Shown here one piece after another: positions 7,698-15,735 of a DNA stretch of 64,000 nt (its first letter is position 1; each line of letters opens with the position of its first letter). The stretch is taken from NCBI RefSeq assembly GCF_900217235.1, contig NZ_LT907975.1, positions 3,757,001 through 3,821,000 of the forward strand, in the 5' to 3' direction. The notes beneath the pieces were generated by a model that did no database searches, was not told the DNA's origin, and saw nothing but the letters and a program-made list of their open reading frames with translations. Position numbers and translations under genes: made by a program. The DNA comes from Pseudodesulfovibrio profundus. GTDB taxonomy: Bacteria > Desulfobacterota > Desulfovibrionia > Desulfovibrionales > Desulfovibrionaceae.

Positions 7698-9116
7698 TTA
7701 TACCCCAAGGTAGATGGCCGGAGTCAGGCCGATGTTAATAGGTCGGTTCTCACTGGCCGTTGGAACTGCGTCAGAAGCCTTGAAGTTGACAGTCGAATCA
7801 TGGCCGTTGCCAGTTGCTAGTCCGTTACCACCGGTTCCCAAAGGTTCAACACTTAACGCACCTGACGAGGAATTGAAGAGAAGGTCTGAAAAGTTCGTTG
7901 TAATACTGCCTTTTATCTCTCGAATAGCATCCCCCTGAATACTCCCAATCTGCCTAGCAACACCGTCTACGGGACGCAAAAAATATCCATTGCCGTCTAC
8001 ATCAAACAGATTTGGGACATTGATTAATCCTCCCGCCAAAGAGATGCCCCAATCTGCCCGATATTCTGCAGACAGACTCAGCAACGCTCCCCCCTGTGCA
8101 CTGTCATCGGCATACTGATCGCCATTTCCCACATACCACCCGGGAGGCAGATGCTCTGCACGAAATGGCATCAACCGCAACTCACCGATTTCAGCCATGA
8201 CCAGACCTGCGATTTCTTCCTGTGTATGGGTATGTCCCACATCCGATTTTTCTGGATGGGCATGGTCCTGCCTCGCGGGTTCCCCCCCCATGGGCCGAAG
8301 GTCTGTCGCCGTGCGGTCTGCGGCGATCGCGGCAATCTTCTGGCCGAAGTGGTTGCCGTTTGTCCCGTCCATGTAATCGCCGGGATCGGCGTACACCACA
8401 GAGGCCACGGCCACGCGATCGGAACCTTGGGACTGCAGGGCTACATCCAGGAATACCTCGGCAGGCAGGGCAGGCGGGGTAATCTCCTGTGCGGCATCCA
8501 ACTTGATGCGGATGCCCTCCACATAGGCCAGCCCCGGCTGGAGCTTGAAGGCTCCGGCGTCATCAATGACCAGATAGCCGTCGCCGAAGAAACAGGCAGG
8601 GCCGTAGATGTCGCGGTTGGACAGCCGTTCGCGCTCGTCTATGCCCTTGAGCCGTGCAGTGAAGTCGATCTGCCATGTGGCTGCTTCCACCGTGATGTTG
8701 GTCACATCCTGAACACCGGAGTATTCCAGCATAAAATTGCGGGTGATGGCGTTGCCCATGACAGGGTGTGCCGTCTTTTTCTTGTTCAGCGTGGGGCAGT
8801 AGGTGATGGCGATGACAGCGTCGTCGGCAGAGGAATACAGCCCGATCCAGTTGAAATCGAAATCGCCGATGTCGGAACCCAACAACATGGAATAGACGAC
8901 CTGGTTAGGGTTTATATACCCCTTGTTCTCGGCGGGGATGGTGTACTCATGGACAACGTACTCGGCACCGGGCTTTCCCTCGGTACGGTCCACAGGCACC
9001 GTTGGGTCCAGCCCCGGTACATTGGCGACAATGAACTTGTCGATGACCAGAGGCGTTTCCAGATTCTGGTGCAGGGCGAGAAGGGCCTCGCCCGCGTTGG
9101 TAATGGCACTGCTCAT
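7698..9116 (-). CDS. Tail fibre protein (gpH-like)
   Basis: A 472-residue protein with a strong AGGAG before ATG 9116. The N-terminal about 150 residues resemble the tail-collar fibre N-domain that attaches to the baseplate (ITNAGEALLALHQNLETPLVIDKFIVANVPGLDP). A shaft follows with DHAHPEKSDVGHTHT at about residue 292, an HxH-type motif that binds metal in trimeric fibres. The C-terminal collar-like part ends in PINIGLTPAIYLGV. At 472 residues it is shorter than P2 gpH. It should determine host range. Confidence 0.82.
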   Translation of the reverse strand: MSSAITNAGEALLALHQNLETPLVIDKFIVANVPGLDPTVPVDRTEGKPGAEYVVHEYTIPAENKGYINPNQVVYSMLLGSDIGDFDFNWIGLYSSADDAVIAITYCPTLNKKKTAHPVMGNAITRNFMLEYSGVQDVTNITVEAATWQIDFTARLKGIDERERLSNRDIYGPACFFGDGYLVIDDAGAFKLQPGLAYVEGIRIKLDAAQEITPPALPAEVFLDVALQSQGSDRVAVASVVYADPGDYMDGTNGNHFGQKIAAIAADRTATDLRPMGGEPARQDHAHPEKSDVGHTHTQEEIAGLVMAEIGELRLMPFRAEHLPPGWYVGNGDQYADDSAQGGALLSLSAEYRADWGISLAGGLINVPNLFDVDGNGYFLRPVDGVARQIGSIQGDAIREIKGSITTNFSDLLFNSSSGALSVEPLGTGGNGLATGNGHDSTVNFKASDAVPTASENRPINIGLTPAIYLGV

Positions 9117-9125
9117 GAAGGCTCC

Positions 9126-9728
9126 TTATAGTTTAGCGAATACAACCGCTTGATCGTTGTTGATCTCATGCAAACAAGGGCCAACACCCAGGGGAGGCAC
9201 TGTTGCATTAATGGTCTGGTAGTCGTTGTCAAAAGTCTCCACACGGATGGAGGTGGGCAACGGGGTAATGATGGTCCACTCGTACCGGCGGCACGTCCTG
9301 CCGTAGTGCTGGATGAGGACCTGCAGCAGATCCTGGTTGTCTGCCAGTTGAGAGTCGGAGAGGAGAATAGCCAGCACATCCCAATCGCGGCCAGGCATGC
9401 GTTCCTCTATCTCGATGTAGCCAACCCCCAGTCGTTGAAATATTCGCTTGAATCCTTCAACCGATCCAGCATCCCTGGCGTTGACGTATGCGTACTTGAC
9501 GCGCTTGCGGAACAGTTCCAGCGGTTCGCCGTTGAAACGGTCGATATCGCGCTGCCAGGCAATCAGGTTCAGGACCGGCTCGACACAGGTCTCGGGATCC
9601 ATCTGCTGGGCAGGCCAGGACGCCCACTCCATAATCTGGTCGAACCAGATGGCGGCAGCTTTGGATAATTTGGTCAGCTCCGCGCCTGACATCCAAAAGG
9701 GTAATTGGAATGCTCGAATGTCCTTCAT
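9126..9728 (-). CDS. Tail protein I (gpI-like)
   Basis: A 200-residue protein with GGAG before ATG 9728. Features typical of the P2 gpI family include an early Trp-rich helix (FDQIMEWASWPAQQMDPETCVEPVLNLIAWQRD), the segment LELFRKRVKYAYVNARDAGSVEGFKRIF, and position between gpJ and gpH. gpI caps the baseplate wedge and links it to the fibre. It is preceded by gpJ at 12-bp spacing. Confidence 0.82.
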   Translation of the reverse strand: MKDIRAFQLPFWMSGAELTKLSKAAAIWFDQIMEWASWPAQQMDPETCVEPVLNLIAWQRDIDRFNGEPLELFRKRVKYAYVNARDAGSVEGFKRIFQRLGVGYIEIEERMPGRDWDVLAILLSDSQLADNQDLLQVLIQHYGRTCRRYEWTIITPLPTSIRVETFDNDYQTINATVPPLGVGPCLHEINNDQAVVFAKL

Positions 9729-9740
9729 CAGGTCTCCTTG

Positions 9741-10907
9741 TTATCCGAGCTGTACAAGCAGGGTGCCGAGTACCGGCAGGTCCATGGTTGATACGATGTC
9801 CGTCGTCCGGTTGAATTCAACAGACAACAGGTCCGGCATGGCATGCAGGTCCTTGTCCAGTTGCGACAAGGAAAAACGGCTGTGCGGCATGGTTTTGGTC
9901 ATGGTAAAAATGGTGTTTTCGCGGAAAGCGCAGCGGACCCTGTCTTCCACATCTTTTTTCAGCGCCGCTATCCTGTCTTCCGAGAGGTTGGGCTTGGGGA
10001 ACACCGTGACAGTCAGGTCGTGCGGCGTTTCCGGCATGGGATAGCAAACCATGTCGTCGCCGTGACCATGGTTGCCCTTGTCCCGAATGTGCTGATTGAT
10101 GTCGTCAACCCATTCCTGGGGCGGCGCTCCCGTTTCCTGCATGATGAAACAATTCGCTGTCCCTGGACCACGCGGGGCGTTGTGTTCAAAGAAGAGATAG
10201 TCGGTCCGAATCCCGGCATATTCCGATATGACAGCCTTGTATGCGGCGTCATGGTGATACTGGCCCACGGCGCTGAACTGGTTGCGGCCACGCAGGCGCA
10301 GCTCCTCGTCTTTTTCCTCATCCGCTCCAGGCGTCTCCAGCCAGTCAGCTGTGTTGCTGACTGCCACAATGCCGGGAATAGGCGCAGGCAGAATCGAATA
10401 ATACCCGGGGCCGAGATTGTAGGCCGATCCGGGCTTTTCAGCCTCGACCGGCACGGAAGCAACCAGCATTCCGTCCGGGATCGTCGTGTCAGCCGTAACG
10501 ATGACACGGTAAATATACCCGTCCAGCTTCGGGCTTTCGATGACAGTCCCGGCAGGAACCGTTATTTCCCCGGCTGACGTTTCGCGGGTAAACGGGATGG
10601 AGCCAACGGCCTTGGTCTCAGGCTTGCGCTTGATGTTCACAGCCCACACCAGCACGTCCAGCCACTGGCCGGATGCGTATTTCATGAACAGGTTGGGCAG
10701 GGCCGTTATGACCAGCAGGTCGACCAGCCATTTACACGGTGTGGTGACTATTGCCAGAATGAGCCGCCAGAACGGGCTCCACTTGGAATCGTTGGTGATG
10801 AGACTGCCCTGGGCCTCGTTGATCTGCTTCCAGCGCGTTTCCATGTCAGCTTCGGAAATGGGGATATCCGCTTCCTTCAGCATGCCTTCAAACAGTTCCC
10901 GGCTCAT
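9741..10907 (-). CDS. Baseplate protein J (gpJ-like)
   Basis: About 388 residues from ATG 10907 (MSRELFEGMLKEADIP), which overlaps the preceding stop by 4 bp; a longer open frame upstream covers the neighbouring gene and is not used. The core contains the baseplate J signature: GEITVPAGTVIESPKLDGYIYRV, then VEAEKPGSAYNLGPGYYSILPAPIPGI, and DEELRLRGRNQF. It forms the baseplate wedge with the gp25-like protein and gpI. Confidence 0.88.
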   Translation of the reverse strand: MSRELFEGMLKEADIPISEADMETRWKQINEAQGSLITNDSKWSPFWRLILAIVTTPCKWLVDLLVITALPNLFMKYASGQWLDVLVWAVNIKRKPETKAVGSIPFTRETSAGEITVPAGTVIESPKLDGYIYRVIVTADTTIPDGMLVASVPVEAEKPGSAYNLGPGYYSILPAPIPGIVAVSNTADWLETPGADEEKDEELRLRGRNQFSAVGQYHHDAAYKAVISEYAGIRTDYLFFEHNAPRGPGTANCFIMQETGAPPQEWVDDINQHIRDKGNHGHGDDMVCYPMPETPHDLTVTVFPKPNLSEDRIAALKKDVEDRVRCAFRENTIFTMTKTMPHSRFSLSQLDKDLHAMPDLLSVEFNRTTDIVSTMDLPVLGTLLVQLG

Positions 10908-11236
10908 GTTGTCTCCATTGTCATATTGATTTTTCCGAACTCCACTGTGTCGGCCTGCAGGAAGAAACGCCCCAGCTCCACTTCGGTGATCACGCATGAT
11001 CCGGGGACGATGCGTTCGTCGTTGTCCACTTCCAGAGTGAGCTTGACCAGGTTCTCGGCCTTCTTGCCTTCGTCCCGGTTGGCAACCAGCTCCACCAGCA
11101 ATCCAGATTTCCGAATCATGTGCTGAAGGTCCTGGGCTATTGAGTCCCGGTCCTGGCACCGTTCCGGTATGCCGCCGACATCCAGTGTCAGGTCGTTGTC
11201 GGTAATGAGGAGGTCAAAATACTTTGCTTCAGCCAC
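10904..11236 (-). CDS. DUF2590-type baseplate protein (gp25/gpW-like position)
   Basis: 110 residues, GTG start at 11236 with GGAGG upstream. The sequence (YFDLLITDNDLTLDVGGIPERCQDRDSIAQDLQHMIRKSGLLVEL) resembles the small lysozyme-like baseplate proteins that precede gpJ. It overlaps gpJ by 4 bp. Its position between tape measure and gpJ supports a wedge component. Family naming is from memory and moderately sure. Confidence 0.7.
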   Translation of the reverse strand: MAEAKYFDLLITDNDLTLDVGGIPERCQDRDSIAQDLQHMIRKSGLLVELVANRDEGKKAENLVKLTLEVDNDERIVPGSCVITEVELGRFFLQADTVEFGKINMTMETT

Positions 11237-11239
11237 TGC

Positions 11240-13000
11240 CTACCTCCCTCCCAACAACCACACGCGCTCTTCAAGCTCCTGGTTGCTCATGTTGGTATGG
11301 AAGTGGTTTTCCTGCTTGCCGATGGTCCGGCTGTCGCTGCGGTTCTTGGCAACGGTATTGGCGATATGGGTGGTCATCCCACCGGGGACAGCGTCCATCT
11401 TTCTGCCTGAATCCAGCGAGGGAGAAGAAATGGTCTCATCTTCGCCGAAGCCGAAGAAACCGCCGACCTTGTCCACAACCCATCCGATATTGTCGGACAG
11501 CATCCCGAACCCTTTCAACAGCCAGTCAATGATCTGCATGATCCCCTTGCCCCAGCTGGTATCCAGGAATGCGGCCTTGAGGTCGTCCCACCAGTAGATG
11601 ACGGCGCCAACCGCAGCCACCAGGCCAACAAGGGCGGCAACCAGCCAGACAGCGGGGTTGGCCCAAAAAGCGGTGTTCAGCAGCCACATGACGCCCTTGG
11701 CGATGAGTCCCTGCTTGGTAAACAGCGCCAAAGCCCACCTGGCCGCGCTGATGGCCGGAGCCAGCCCAATCATCCCGAGCTTTGATAGCCCCATGACGAC
11801 ACTGAGTGTGCCGAGAGCGGCCGTCATGCTGAATACGGCGAGTACGCCGTAGCCGATCCATCGCGTGATGTTTTGATATTTCCCCATCCATGCGGTCATG
11901 GTTGCGGCCGCATTGGCCATCCCGTTGATGAGCGGATCCAGTGCCGGGTTCAATCCCAGCCCAAGGGCCGTGGTAATGCCGAGCACCCCCTGCCAGATGC
12001 GTTGCAGCGGCGTGACCATGTGTGACGCCATCTCGGATGCCGCCTCCATGCCCTTGACCTGTCCGATTGAGTCCATGCTTGCTTTCAGCCCGTTGGTGTC
12101 CTGCATAAGCAGTTTCAGCAGGGACGAGGCTTCCTCGGACCCGAACGCTTGTTTCAACAGGTCTGAATCGGCCAGTTTCTTCGCGTTGCCGAACTTGCCC
12201 TGAATTTTCTCCAGAATGTCCAGAATGGGCAGCATGTGGCCCTGGCTGTCGACAAAAGACAGACCGAGCTTCTCCTGTGCCTGTCCGACCCCGGCCAGGA
12301 ATGATTTGTATTTCGTACCGGCCTCGCTGCCTGACATGGTGGCCTGCAGCTTGCCAAGCACGGCCATCTGTTCCACGGCGTTGATGCCAACCGCCGTGGC
12401 GTTGGCCCCAACAGATGTAAATGCCGCTGACATTTCGGAACCGGTGGTCTTGAACATTTTGACCGCCGTCGCCGTTTGACCGGCCAATTGTTCGACCCAG
12501 GCGCCTTTGCCCATCTTGTCGGCTTCCTTCTGAAAGATGCCGTACATGGTACCCATGTAATTGGTGATGGTCCCTGCATCCGACTTGGTAGCGGTCGCCA
12601 GCACGTTGCCTGCGTTGGTAAACACGGCCAGTTCATTGCCTTGAAGCCCACTAATGGCCGACTGGATGTCATACGCCGACCGGACAAACCCGTCCGCAGC
12701 GCGGCCATACTTGATGGAATACTGCAGCGCCTGGTCAGACAGCCCTTTCAGGGTGGAATCTTCAACGCCGAGACTTGCCACCTCGCCCATGGCCTGGCGC
12801 AATTGCTCGGCAGGGTTGATCAGTCCCATGAACGACAACCCGGCACCGGCTATCCCGGCAGCGCCCGTTCCCACCTGGGTAAACGCTCGTTCGGAAGCCG
12901 CAGCCATGCCGGACAGGTGTTTCTGCACCTTGGCAACAGGCGCTGAAACCCTATCGATGAGATTGATGGAAAACATCAGCTTCTGCAGTTTGTTGCTCAC
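11240..13000 (-). CDS. Tail tape measure protein (gpT-like)
   Basis: 586 residues, GTG start at 13000 with GGAGG 6 bases upstream. It begins SNKLQKLMFSINLIDRVSAPVAKVQKHLSGM, typical of P2-type tape measures. Ala/Gly-rich helical segments follow, with TP901-like core sequence (TKYKSFLAGVGQAQEKLGLSF, KQAFGSEEASSLLKLL). Hydrophobic stretches occur at about 390-500 (GYGVLAVFSMTAALGTLSVVM; WLVAALVGLVAAVGAVIYWW) that may insert in the host membrane. It sets tail length. Confidence 0.92.
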   Translation of the reverse strand: MSNKLQKLMFSINLIDRVSAPVAKVQKHLSGMAAASERAFTQVGTGAAGIAGAGLSFMGLINPAEQLRQAMGEVASLGVEDSTLKGLSDQALQYSIKYGRAADGFVRSAYDIQSAISGLQGNELAVFTNAGNVLATATKSDAGTITNYMGTMYGIFQKEADKMGKGAWVEQLAGQTATAVKMFKTTGSEMSAAFTSVGANATAVGINAVEQMAVLGKLQATMSGSEAGTKYKSFLAGVGQAQEKLGLSFVDSQGHMLPILDILEKIQGKFGNAKKLADSDLLKQAFGSEEASSLLKLLMQDTNGLKASMDSIGQVKGMEAASEMASHMVTPLQRIWQGVLGITTALGLGLNPALDPLINGMANAAATMTAWMGKYQNITRWIGYGVLAVFSMTAALGTLSVVMGLSKLGMIGLAPAISAARWALALFTKQGLIAKGVMWLLNTAFWANPAVWLVAALVGLVAAVGAVIYWWDDLKAAFLDTSWGKGIMQIIDWLLKGFGMLSDNIGWVVDKVGGFFGFGEDETISSPSLDSGRKMDAVPGGMTTHIANTVAKNRSDSRTIGKQENHFHTNMSNQELEERVWLLGGR

Positions 13001-13119
13001 GCCAGGCCTCCATTGACAACGCGCCCGTTTTCATGCTTGATGGAGTTCCTAACTAACCCGCCCTTAATCGACAGGCGAAAAACGTCGGTTTTTGTTTTAG
13101 GCAATCCATCAAGGAATTT

Positions 13120-13192
13120 GCCGGAGTGTGGGGTAACCGCGAGGTCCCCAAGCCTGGTTAGGCTAGGATCACTCCGGCATCTTTTTTTGGAG
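13120..13192 (+). promoter_or_regulatory. Three-way-junction leader with terminator-like U run
   Basis: An outer stem GCCGGAGTG (13120-13128) pairs with CACTCCGGC (13170-13178). Inside, hairpin 1 (TGGGG/CCCCA, then ACC/GGT) is capped by the GNRA tetraloop GCGA, and hairpin 2 is AGCCT-GGTT-AGGCT. Seven T follow at 13182-13188, then the GGAGGA ribosome site of the next gene. This looks like an attenuator or riboregulator for the small gene at 13201. Pairing is seen directly; function is inferred. Confidence 0.55.
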
Positions 13193-13200
13193 GAAACGCA

Positions 13201-13416
13201 ATGACCCACCCCGTAAGAATGACTCCTGAAGCCGCAGCGGCCAGACTCTGGGAAATAGCCCACACGCTGGACGAACTCTCGCTGCAACAGTCCAGACTCC
13301 ACGAGGGAGAAGAGGGGCTGGCATCCACGCTCATGCTGCTGTATCGCAACCTTGAGGATTGCGCCTCGGCCTTGTATCCGCTGCATCCGTCTGTTCCTGA
13401 TTCGTCCAGCTCTTGA
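13201..13416 (+). CDS. Small helical protein, paralog family member 1
   Basis: 71 residues, GGAGGA 6-7 bases before ATG 13201. It is transcribed against the surrounding late operon, between the tail chaperone and tape measure genes, with its own leader and terminator: a moron-like unit. The sequence (MTPEAAAARLWEIAHTLDELS, then a second helix LASTLMLLYRNLEDCASALYPLHPSVPDS) parallels the proteins at 26734-26937 and 29088-29267. No function is known to me. Confidence 0.7.
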   Translation: MTHPVRMTPEAAAARLWEIAHTLDELSLQQSRLHEGEEGLASTLMLLYRNLEDCASALYPLHPSVPDSSSS

Positions 13417-13440
13417 CTGCATCCATAAATCCTTCTGCAA

Positions 13441-13474
13441 GCCCCGGTTCGGTTCCCCGTTCCGGGGCTTTCTT
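13441..13474 (+). terminator. Rho-independent terminator of the small + strand gene
   Basis: GCCCCGG (13441-13447) pairs with CCGGGGC (13462-13468), followed by TTTCTT. It overlaps, on the other strand, the stop codon of the frameshifted tail chaperone. Confidence 0.85.
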
Positions 13475-13915
13475 ATTTCAGGGCGGTCAGTATCCCGTTA
13501 TTCACGGCCACTTTCATCCGTTCCCAATAGTCGTTCTCGAGAAACAGCGCTTCGCCCAGTGATTGTTCGGTGACGGGCCGCTCCCCGAACCACTTGCGGT
13601 GAAACGTGTAAAACTGCCCTATGGGGTCGCGTCGGAGCTGTTCGGCGACCGCTTCGACTTTCCCACGGTGATCCGCAGATCTGGGGTGTACTCCTCAACC
13701 AGGTCGCCCACGATAGTCAGCGGTGCGCCGGGGATGAGCAGTAGTTCTTTCAGTTCCTCCTTGCAGCCCTCGTCCACCGTCCGCATCAGAAAGTTGTGCG
13801 CCGGGGAAACCTTGTTGTTCGGCTGCATTTCATTGAGGAAACGGTTGTAATCGTCCGGTTCGATGTGAAAGGTGATCGGCTTGTCGTTGATGTCCAAAGT
13901 GATGGTCTTTTTCAT
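13473..13915 (-). CDS. Tail chaperone -1 frameshift fusion (GT/E+E'-like)
   Basis: This is the extended product made by a -1 shift at GGGAAAG, read as G GGA AAG in the zero frame, + strand 13658-13664. The -1 frame continues VEAVAEQLRRDPIGQFYTFH, passes the zero-frame stop and ends at TAA 13473-13475, adding about 61 residues (FGERPVTEQSLGEALFLEND and onward). GGGAAAG is the slippery heptamer known from the lambda G/GT tail chaperone. The position directly before the tape measure gene fits the conserved tail-chaperone arrangement. The shift is inferred from sequence. Confidence 0.82.
13619..13915 (-). CDS. Tail assembly chaperone, short form (gpE/G-like)
   Basis: 98 residues from ATG 13915 with GGAGGA 5 bases upstream (MKKTITLDINDKPITFHIEP). 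It contains DDYNRFLNEMQPNNKVSPAHNFLMRTVDEG, similar to phage putative tail assembly chaperones. The last codons overlap the frameshift site that gives the longer product. Both forms normally coat the tape measure during tail polymerisation. Confidence 0.82.
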   Translation of the reverse strand: MKKTITLDINDKPITFHIEPDDYNRFLNEMQPNNKVSPAHNFLMRTVDEGCKEELKELLLIPGAPLTIVGDLVEEYTPDLRITVGKSKRSPNSSDATP

Positions 13916-13932
13916 GATGCTCCTCCAAAAGG

Positions 13933-14151
13933 TTATGATGTTGCGATCGCCAGATAAACGAGACGGGCGGCCAGACCGGTCGATACGGTCAGACACCCCC
14001 ACACAAGGCGCTCGAGGGTCTTTATTTTTTCCGTGTGACTCGCACAGCTTCGGGCGAGATTGATCTCGCGTATGTCGTCCTGAATAGACTTCACCCGCTC
14101 ATCAATCCGCACGAGCAGCTCCTGCAGGTCTATTCGCTCCATAGCGGTCAC
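13933..14151 (-). CDS. Small coiled-coil membrane protein in lysis region
   Basis: 72 residues, or 69 if started at the second ATG (MERIDLQELL). An N-terminal coiled coil (ELLVRIDERVKSIQDDIREIN) precedes one C-terminal membrane segment (LVWGCLTVSTGLAARLVYLAIA). It overlaps the holin stop by 4 bp. The layout resembles XhlA-like or accessory lysis proteins; the exact role is not clear. Confidence 0.6.
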   Translation of the reverse strand: MTAMERIDLQELLVRIDERVKSIQDDIREINLARSCASHTEKIKTLERLVWGCLTVSTGLAARLVYLAIATS

Positions 14152-14648
14152 TTTCGGGCCTCCATGAACTTGGTGAACAGCGGCATGAGATTCTTGACGG
14201 TCCGTTCGCCGAACAGGAAGCCCAGCACCAGGATATTCAGGGCGATGATCAGGATGCCTTCGGCGGTGAAATCGCCGGTGTCCAGGGTGAGTTTGACCTT
14301 CCAGGCATTGGAGAAGATCTGCCAGTCCACAAACAGGGTGAAATAGCCGAAGGTCGGACGCATGCAGCCGCGCAGGAAGATGACCAGCGGACCGATGAGC
14401 GGAACCGTCTTAAGGTCCTTGGCCGTCCCTTCCAGTTCGGCGGCGCGTCGGGTCACTTCCTTGTCAGCTTCCACGGCCAGCTCGAGCAGCCCCTTTTCCC
14501 GTTGGTATTCAGCTTCGCGGATCTTTGCCGACAATTCGGCTTTTTCCTTGTCGCTCATGGACGGGGGAAAATAATCTTTCACGGTGTCCACGATGGTCGA
14601 GACCGTCCCGCCCGTTAAAAAGTCGGTGACCTTTGCAAAGAAGCCCAT
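14148..14648 (-). CDS. Three-TM-type phage holin
   Basis: 166 residues. The amphipathic N-terminus (MGFFAKVTDFLTGGTVSTIV) and a charged helix (KEKAELSAKIREAEYQREKG) are followed by hydrophobic segments (VPLIGPLVIFLRGCMRPTFGYF; ILIIALNILVLGFLFGERTVKNL). This matches the holin family of gene-transfer-release type with three membrane helices. It would permeabilise the inner membrane at lysis. It sits between an accessory lysis gene and a DUF5675 gene. Confidence 0.75.
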   Translation of the reverse strand: MGFFAKVTDFLTGGTVSTIVDTVKDYFPPSMSDKEKAELSAKIREAEYQREKGLLELAVEADKEVTRRAAELEGTAKDLKTVPLIGPLVIFLRGCMRPTFGYFTLFVDWQIFSNAWKVKLTLDTGDFTAEGILIIALNILVLGFLFGERTVKNLMPLFTKFMEARK

Positions 14649-15061
14649 CAGGCACCTCCCGATGCATCGGTGATGCGGAGTTCAAACGCATCCTGGTCAG
14701 CGACGCCGAGCAGGAAGGTTCTGAACGTCTGGCCGGAGTTGAGCACGGCACGCTTGTGACGCAGAAACCCGAAATGCTTGCCCAGCAGGACACAGCCCAT
14801 GGAATCATCTTCGACATTGCCGGGGTGAATCAGGATATGCGTCCGGTCGGGGACTCCGGTGATCTCAAAGGTGTTGCCGTACCTGGGCGAGTTCACGCGC
14901 TTGCAGCGGTACACGCCTTCCGGGATGCAGGAAATGTTTCGGGCGTTGTCCTTGTCTTCCGGTTCCAGGGTGACACAGAACACTTTGCCGTCCAGTTTCA
15001 GGACGCCAAAGGTGCCGTCCAGCGATTTTTCCAAACGGATGAGTTCAGCTGTATTGATCAT
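14648..15061 (-). CDS. DUF5675 family protein, lysis cassette
   Basis: About 137 residues from ATG 15061 (MINTAELIRLEKSLDGTFGV), which overlaps the upstream stop by 4 bp; the longer open frame is not used. The domain reads IPEGVYRCKRVNSPRYGNTF, HILIHPGNVEDDSMGCVLLG with conserved His and Cys, as in DUF5675 proteins of phages. Because it sits beside the holin and no classical endolysin is seen nearby, it is a candidate lysis enzyme. That is inference. Confidence 0.7.
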   Translation of the reverse strand: MINTAELIRLEKSLDGTFGVLKLDGKVFCVTLEPEDKDNARNISCIPEGVYRCKRVNSPRYGNTFEITGVPDRTHILIHPGNVEDDSMGCVLLGKHFGFLRHKRAVLNSGQTFRTFLLGVADQDAFELRITDASGGA

Positions 15062-15261
15062 TGTTCCTCCTGTTGGGTCTGACAGGTGATGCAGAGTTCC
15101 ACGCCGGGGATCGCCGCTCTGCGGGGGGCCGGGATGACGTCGCCGCAATCGGCGCACGTCTCCCGGCTGGGCTTGTTGGTCTTTTTCAGTCCGGCATTGG
15201 CAAGAGCCGCTTCCCGGGCGAGACATTCAAGGTTGCTTGCATCGTCACAGAAATCAGCCAT
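15058..15261 (-). CDS. TraR/DksA-type C4 zinc finger protein
   Basis: 67 residues with GGAG before ATG 15261. The zinc finger CADCGDVIPAPRRAAIPG and ELCITCQ gives the C-x2-C-x17-C-x2-C spacing of TraR/DksA proteins. A preceding helix (ECLAREAALANAGLKK) fits the family. TraR-like phage proteins bind in the RNA polymerase secondary channel. It lies inside the late operon, as in P2-like phages. Confidence 0.85.
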   Translation of the reverse strand: MADFCDDASNLECLAREAALANAGLKKTNKPSRETCADCGDVIPAPRRAAIPGVELCITCQTQQEEQ

Positions 15262-15271
15262 GCCGTTGCTC

Positions 15272-15727
15272 CTAGATCAGGTCCCTGGTGGAAGATTCGG
15301 ACAGATAGGGGACACCGTTGATGCGGATGAAATCCGGGCTGGTGACGTCAAAGGCCAGCTTGGTGATGTCCTTGTCGCCGCCGTTGCTGTCGGCATCGAG
15401 CAGCGACTCGATCTTGAACACACAGCCAAAGGCTTCAACCTTCTTTTTCTCCCGCTTGGTCTCGGCGTGGAACACGCAGTCAAACGGCTGGTCGGCCAGG
15501 TCCTCAAAGCTCCCGGCGTTACGGGCTGCTTCAACAATGAGTTTGAACGCCGTGGCATCCAGGTCCATGGAGCCGGAAGCCCCAACGTCACCGGACACGG
15601 TCCCGTCAGGAACGCCATGCGATTTGGCAACAGATCGGTTGTCCTCGATGTCCAGGGAGACTTTGTCGGCGTGAACCAGCAGGTCCCCCACATAAAAGTC
15701 GAAACTTTTTCCAGATATACGGCTCAT
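15272..15727 (-). CDS. Tail tube protein (DUF2597-like)
   Basis: 151 residues with GGAGG before ATG 15727. It starts MSRISGKSFDFYVGDLLVHADKVSLDIED and has a tube-like beta-rich pattern (GASGSMDLDATAFKLIVEAARNAGSFEDL). It lies directly after the sheath gene, where contractile phages encode the tube. It resembles the DUF2597 proteins of Haemophilus-type prophages rather than P2 FII. Confidence 0.8.
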   Translation of the reverse strand: MSRISGKSFDFYVGDLLVHADKVSLDIEDNRSVAKSHGVPDGTVSGDVGASGSMDLDATAFKLIVEAARNAGSFEDLADQPFDCVFHAETKREKKKVEAFGCVFKIESLLDADSNGGDKDITKLAFDVTSPDFIRINGVPYLSESSTRDLI

Positions 15728-15735
15728 GACGCCTC

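Noticed and set aside
12997-13440. 147-residue frame on the minus strand between tail chaperone and tape measure
   Set aside because: It runs opposite to the small + strand gene with its leader and terminator, lacks a ribosome site, and has no phage-like domain.
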